From positions 20,452 through 84,451 of the forward strand of contig SKCR01034806.1 of NCBI GenBank assembly GCA_019454045.1: 64,000 bases of DNA, in the 5' to 3' direction. Under the pieces are notes generated by a model that saw only the letters and a program-made list of their open reading frames with translations, searched no databases and had not been told where the DNA came from. The position numbers and the translations under genes were made by a program. Positions 61,060 to 64,000 of this stretch are shown one piece after another (position 1 is the stretch's first letter; every line of letters starts with the position of its first letter). The stretch is from Zanthoxylum bungeanum. Taxonomy: Eukaryota; Streptophyta; Magnoliopsida; Sapindales; Rutaceae.

Positions 61060-62459
61060 ATGTCTCAAGAAGACATCATAGATACCGTTTGGGTTAGAGA
61101 AGGGACAAGACTCACTAAAAGAACAGTAACAGGCATGAGTGAATCCGGTAACGAGGTATCCCGTATGGATCAGTTGGAAAATAGTTTCGCCAAAATTACC
61201 GAACAGTTGCAAGCCTTGACTACCGCCATGGCAAATATGGCTGTACCCCGTGCTGGGGGAAATTCTGAGAATGTGAGGCGCGAGGAGCCTCTGAATGGGT
61301 TGGGGGATATCCCCGCTTTTGATGATGACATGCAGAGTATGCAACATGACAGAGTGTTGGGTCTCAGGCAAAATTTCAGAAGCTTCGGGATCAGGTTGAA
61401 ACAGTTACCCGTAAAATGAGGGGTAAACATGAAGAGTTGTTAGATTATGAGGCAATGACCTTCGGAGAACAGCTGCCAGCTCTGTTTAAAATGCCCGATA
61501 TGGCCAAGTTAATGGGAATGGAGACCCGAGTGTCCATCTGCAGCAATATGTCTCAGTCATGAGTTCAGTGGGCCTATCACATCACAGGCCATGTCCAAAA
61601 GATGTTTGGGATGTCACTCGAGGGGGCACCTGTGGTTTGGTATCAAGCCTTGAGAAGAAGGTTAAGTAAGATTGGAGAGAACTAGTTGATGCTTTTCTGA
61701 AGCAATATGTTACAGACTTAGAGATTGACTTGTCACTCCGTGATTTTGAGAACACTAAACAGAAGCTAGAGGAAAGTTTCAAAGAGTATGTGGATCGCTG
61801 GAGAAGCCAGCTTTTGAAAATGCAGACTCGGCCTTCAGAGAAAGACCAAATTAAGATGATTATCAAGGGCACCAAGCCCTCTATTATGGTAAGCTGAGGA
61901 GGATGACCTCCATGTTACTGATTTCCGACAGTTGAGAGAGTCTGTTATGGATATTGAAGAAGAGGAGGCTGAAAACAGAAAGTTTTATGGCCAGAATAGA
62001 AGAACTTTTGGGGGGCATTCTGAGACTAAACCTGCTATGGCCGAGGTTGCTGCCATCAAGAACCGGCATTTCTCTAACCTGGGGAAGCCGTTATCTAAGG
62101 TGCTTGAGAAGTTGAATGGACAAGGACTCCTAAAACCCTTAGAGCCTAAACCACTTCCAGATCCTATACCACCCAACCTTGACCTAAGCCTGTATTGTCA
62201 CTTCCATCAGAGGAGAGGCCACGAAACTGAAAACTGTACCCGCCTTAGGCATGAAATCCAAAACCTCATCGATGCTCACAAAATACCCGACCCAGAGAAA
62301 GAACAACCCAACACATATTGGAACCCCCTACCAAATTACCACTCCGTTCCACCACCCACCTACATGATCAACTCTGGATTGCTCGAAACTTTTGTCCTCC
62401 AAACCCTTAACCACCAAGCTTCTTACATGGAGATAGAGGATGATAGTGAAGAACCGTAG
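61060..62459 (+). pseudogene. gag of the gypsy element, frameshifted
   Basis: The ATG at 61060 opens MSQEDIIDTVWVREG..., with a coiled-coil-like region (RMDQLENSFAKITEQLQAL). The frame breaks near 61365; matching gag text resumes in another frame (VTRKMRGKHEELLDYEAM) to a TGA near 61559. A further frame holds GDPSVHLQQYVSVMSSVG, the conserved gag start-of-domain motif. Another frame change precedes ESFKEYVDRWRSQLLKM and RPSEKDQIKMIIKG, ended by TGA near 61899. The last block (61932-62459) carries the finger CHFHQRRGHETENC (62196-62237) followed by RLRHEIQNLIDAHKIPDP. At least three frameshifts or stops make it non-functional. Confidence 0.85.
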
Positions 62460-62747
62460 GTCAAGAAAAAATGCAATGCTGCGAATGATGAAGTTGTTCC
62501 TCCTAGTTTATTTGATCCTGCATTTTTAATATAGACATTGATTTGGTCTGCCTGTTCGAACCATTTCTTAAATGATAATAAAGACGTTCATTTCGTTTAC
62601 ATGCCTGAGTCTCTCCCTCCAACTTGCAACATGAGTATATTTGAGAAAACATTCAACCCTGGTACTATGAAATTCAGTGATGTTTAGAACACGGGGAATC
62701 TTCGGAAGCAACAACAGTACAATCAGTTTCAGAAATGAATCAGTATC

Positions 62748-63492
62748 AGCTTGGGGCGAGGCCCACATCATCAGCATCAGTTTAGGGGCTTAGGCCCACA
62801 TCAGCATCAGTTTGGGGATGAGTCCCAGGGCCGAGGCCCACATCAGTATCAGCTTAGGGCCAAGGCCCACATTAGTTTCAGTTTTGGGGATGAGTCCCAG
62901 GGCCGAGGCCCACATCAGTTACAGTTTGGGGATGAGTCTCAGGGCCGAGGCCCACATCAGTATCAGCTTGGGGCGAGGCCCACATCAATATCAGCCCAGG
63001 GCCGAGGCCCACATCAGTATCAGTCTGGGCTGAGGCCCACATCAATATCAGTCTGGGGCTAAGGCCCACATCAGTATCAGTCTGGGGCTGAGGCCCATAT
63101 CAGTATCAGTTAGGGCTGAGGCCCACATCAATATCAGCCCAGGGCCGAGGCCCACATCAGTATCAGTCTGGGGCTGAGGCCCATATCAGTATCAGTCAAG
63201 GCCGAGGCCCACATCAGTATCAGCTTGGGGCGAGGCCCACATCAGCATCATTTTAGGGCCGAGGCCCACATCAATATCAGTTTAGGGCCGAGGCCCACAT
63301 CAATATCAGTTTAGGGCCGAGGCCCACATCAATATCAGCTTGGGGCGAGGCCCACATCAGTATCAGCATCAGTTTGGGGGCTGAGGCCCACATCAGTTTC
63401 AGTTTTGGGGATGAGTCCCAGGGCCGAGGCCCACATCAGTTTCAGTTTAGGGACAAGTCCCAGGGGCGAGCCCACATCAGCATCAGTTTGGC
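62748..63492 (+). repeat. about 23-copy minisatellite with core GAGGCCCACATCAGTATCAG
   Basis: GCCCACAT or GCCCATAT occurs 23 times in about 745 bp at spacings of mostly 28-45 bp. Each occurrence is followed by CA(G/A)TATCAG or CAGTTTCAG and a GGGGC- or GGGCCGA-type linker. Longer units insert GATGAGTCCCAGG. In the open frame 62751-63062 it reads as repeats of RGPHQYQ and ARPTSIS. It lies directly after gag, where linker or pol sequence is expected. Confidence 0.9.
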
Positions 63493-63660
63493 CGAGTATG
63501 GCACTCCGAAAGTGGAGCATGGTTCGAAAATGGACTACTATCATATCTCACCGAAAATGGCACTCCGAAAGTGGAGCATGGTTCGAAAATGGACTACTTT
63601 CACATCTCGCCGAAAATGGCACTCAAAAATGGAGCACGGTTCGGAAATGGACCAAGGAAG
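63493..63660 (+). repeat. 59-bp tandem repeat, about 2.7 copies
   Basis: ATGGCACTCCGAAAGTGGAG (or close variants) recurs at 63498, 63557 and 63616, an exact 59-bp period, with GGTTCGAAAATGGACTACT between. The core GAAAATGGCACTC-AAA-TGGAGCA is shared with the next array. Confidence 0.88.
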
Positions 63661-63811
63661 GCCTAACCCATCGGAATAGGATACATATCACATACATGCA
63701 ATGTTTGTTTTGTGTTCGCAGGTTTGCAGCGGCAAAGACCATCTCATCAAATAACCGTTCAAAAATTAGCCACATTCTTGCACAGCACGGTTCGGAAATG
63801 GACCGCTACTA

Positions 63812-64000
63812 CAACAGATGCCGAAAATGGCGCCCCAAAATGGAGCACACATAGCAGACGCCGAAAATGGCACTCCAAAATGGAGCACCCACAATAGATG
63901 CCGAAAATGGCATTCCAAAATGGAGCACACACATCAAATATCGAAAATGGCGTTCCAAAATGGAACACACACAGCAAAGGCCGAAAATGGCGTTCCAAAA
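63812..64000 (+). repeat. 40-bp tandem repeat, about 4.5 copies, continuing past the window
   Basis: CGAAAATGGC recurs at 63822, 63862, 63902, 63942 and 63982, an exact 40-bp period, each followed by CCAAAATGGAGCACACA-like text. It looks like a shortened derivative of the 59-bp unit. Confidence 0.9.

Larger units (their letters stand above)
56710..64000 (+). mobile_element. Ty3/gypsy Tat/Ogre-like retrotransposon, 5' part, runs off the window
   Basis: The 5' LTR is 56710-59957, followed by a primer-binding site at 59961-59978, a leader with a repeat, a broken gag (61060-62459) and tandem arrays to the window end. The primer-binding site and the gag zinc-finger style (CHFHQRRGHETENC) point to the Tat/Ogre branch of plant gypsy elements, as I remember that family. 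The 3' end and pol are not in view, so a TSD cannot be tested; the left flank is CACGT. Confidence 0.88.

Noticed and set aside
62751..63062. Open frame with Gln/Gly/Pro repeats as a gene
   Set aside because: It exists only because the tandem unit lacks stops in that frame; no start or splice context.
62748..64000. Possible CRISPR array or centromeric satellite
   Set aside because: Units are contiguous and degenerate without unique spacers, the host is a plant, and the arrays are inside a retrotransposon interior.

Overview
This is a 64-kb window of a flowering-plant nuclear genome, most likely a eudicot. The evidence is three spliced plant genes with GT-AG introns, AT-rich intergenic DNA, and nested LTR retrotransposons of the Ty1/copia and Ty3/gypsy types. 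The species cannot be named from sequence alone. No rRNA, tRNA, organellar, bacterial or CRISPR content was seen.

Genes: (1) 1291-1536 (+), a lone terminal exon of a Thr/Pro-rich, probably GPI-anchored protein. (2) 2225-5153 (-), a complete seven-exon purple acid phosphatase of the PAP15/phytase type (553 aa, all metal ligands present). (3) 40884-44073 (+), a complete six-exon ER-lumen (K/HDEL) retention receptor, ERD2 (215 aa). (4) 53365-54735 (+), a complete three-exon, short and divergent SUMO-like gene (85 aa). They share no pathway and are separate housekeeping-type loci separated by transposons.

Mobile DNA: a SINE with intact 15-bp target-site duplications (TSDs) lies at 6403-6643. Next to it is a very young (LTRs 99% identical) but coding-dead copia element, Copia-1 (6704-13089, TSD GTTTC). 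From 14338 to 38272 there is one large nest. Its outermost layer is a minus-strand, gag-only Sirevirus-like copia element (14486-38125). It carries, in order along the plus strand, a complete copia element with 2.4-kb LTRs (Copia-2, 15418-28389, TSD GTTTG), a solo LTR of the Copia-2 family (31511-33898, TSD AAAAC) and a gypsy solo LTR (34567-37373, TSD GTAAT). Copia-2 itself contains another solo LTR (18113-20471, TSD GTATG) and a truncated LTR of its own family. Further right are a MULE transposase relic (39.4-39.8 kb), a solo Sirevirus-like LTR with a solo LTR nested inside it (47065-50913), a copia gag relic plus an LTR end with primer-binding site (55.3-56.7 kb), and the 5' half of a Tat/Ogre-like gypsy element (56710 to the window end). 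The last has a 3.25-kb LTR, a broken gag and minisatellite arrays.

Most unusual points: the Sirevirus-like element is flanked by a 148-bp direct repeat that abuts both LTR termini exactly, which looks like a giant target-site duplication. The Copia-1 leader and the unrelated gypsy solo LTR share the same GTTCGAACG-based tandem-repeat subunits, in two matching variants. Copia-1 shows young LTRs around an interior full of stops and frameshifts. The SUMO-like gene is atypical.
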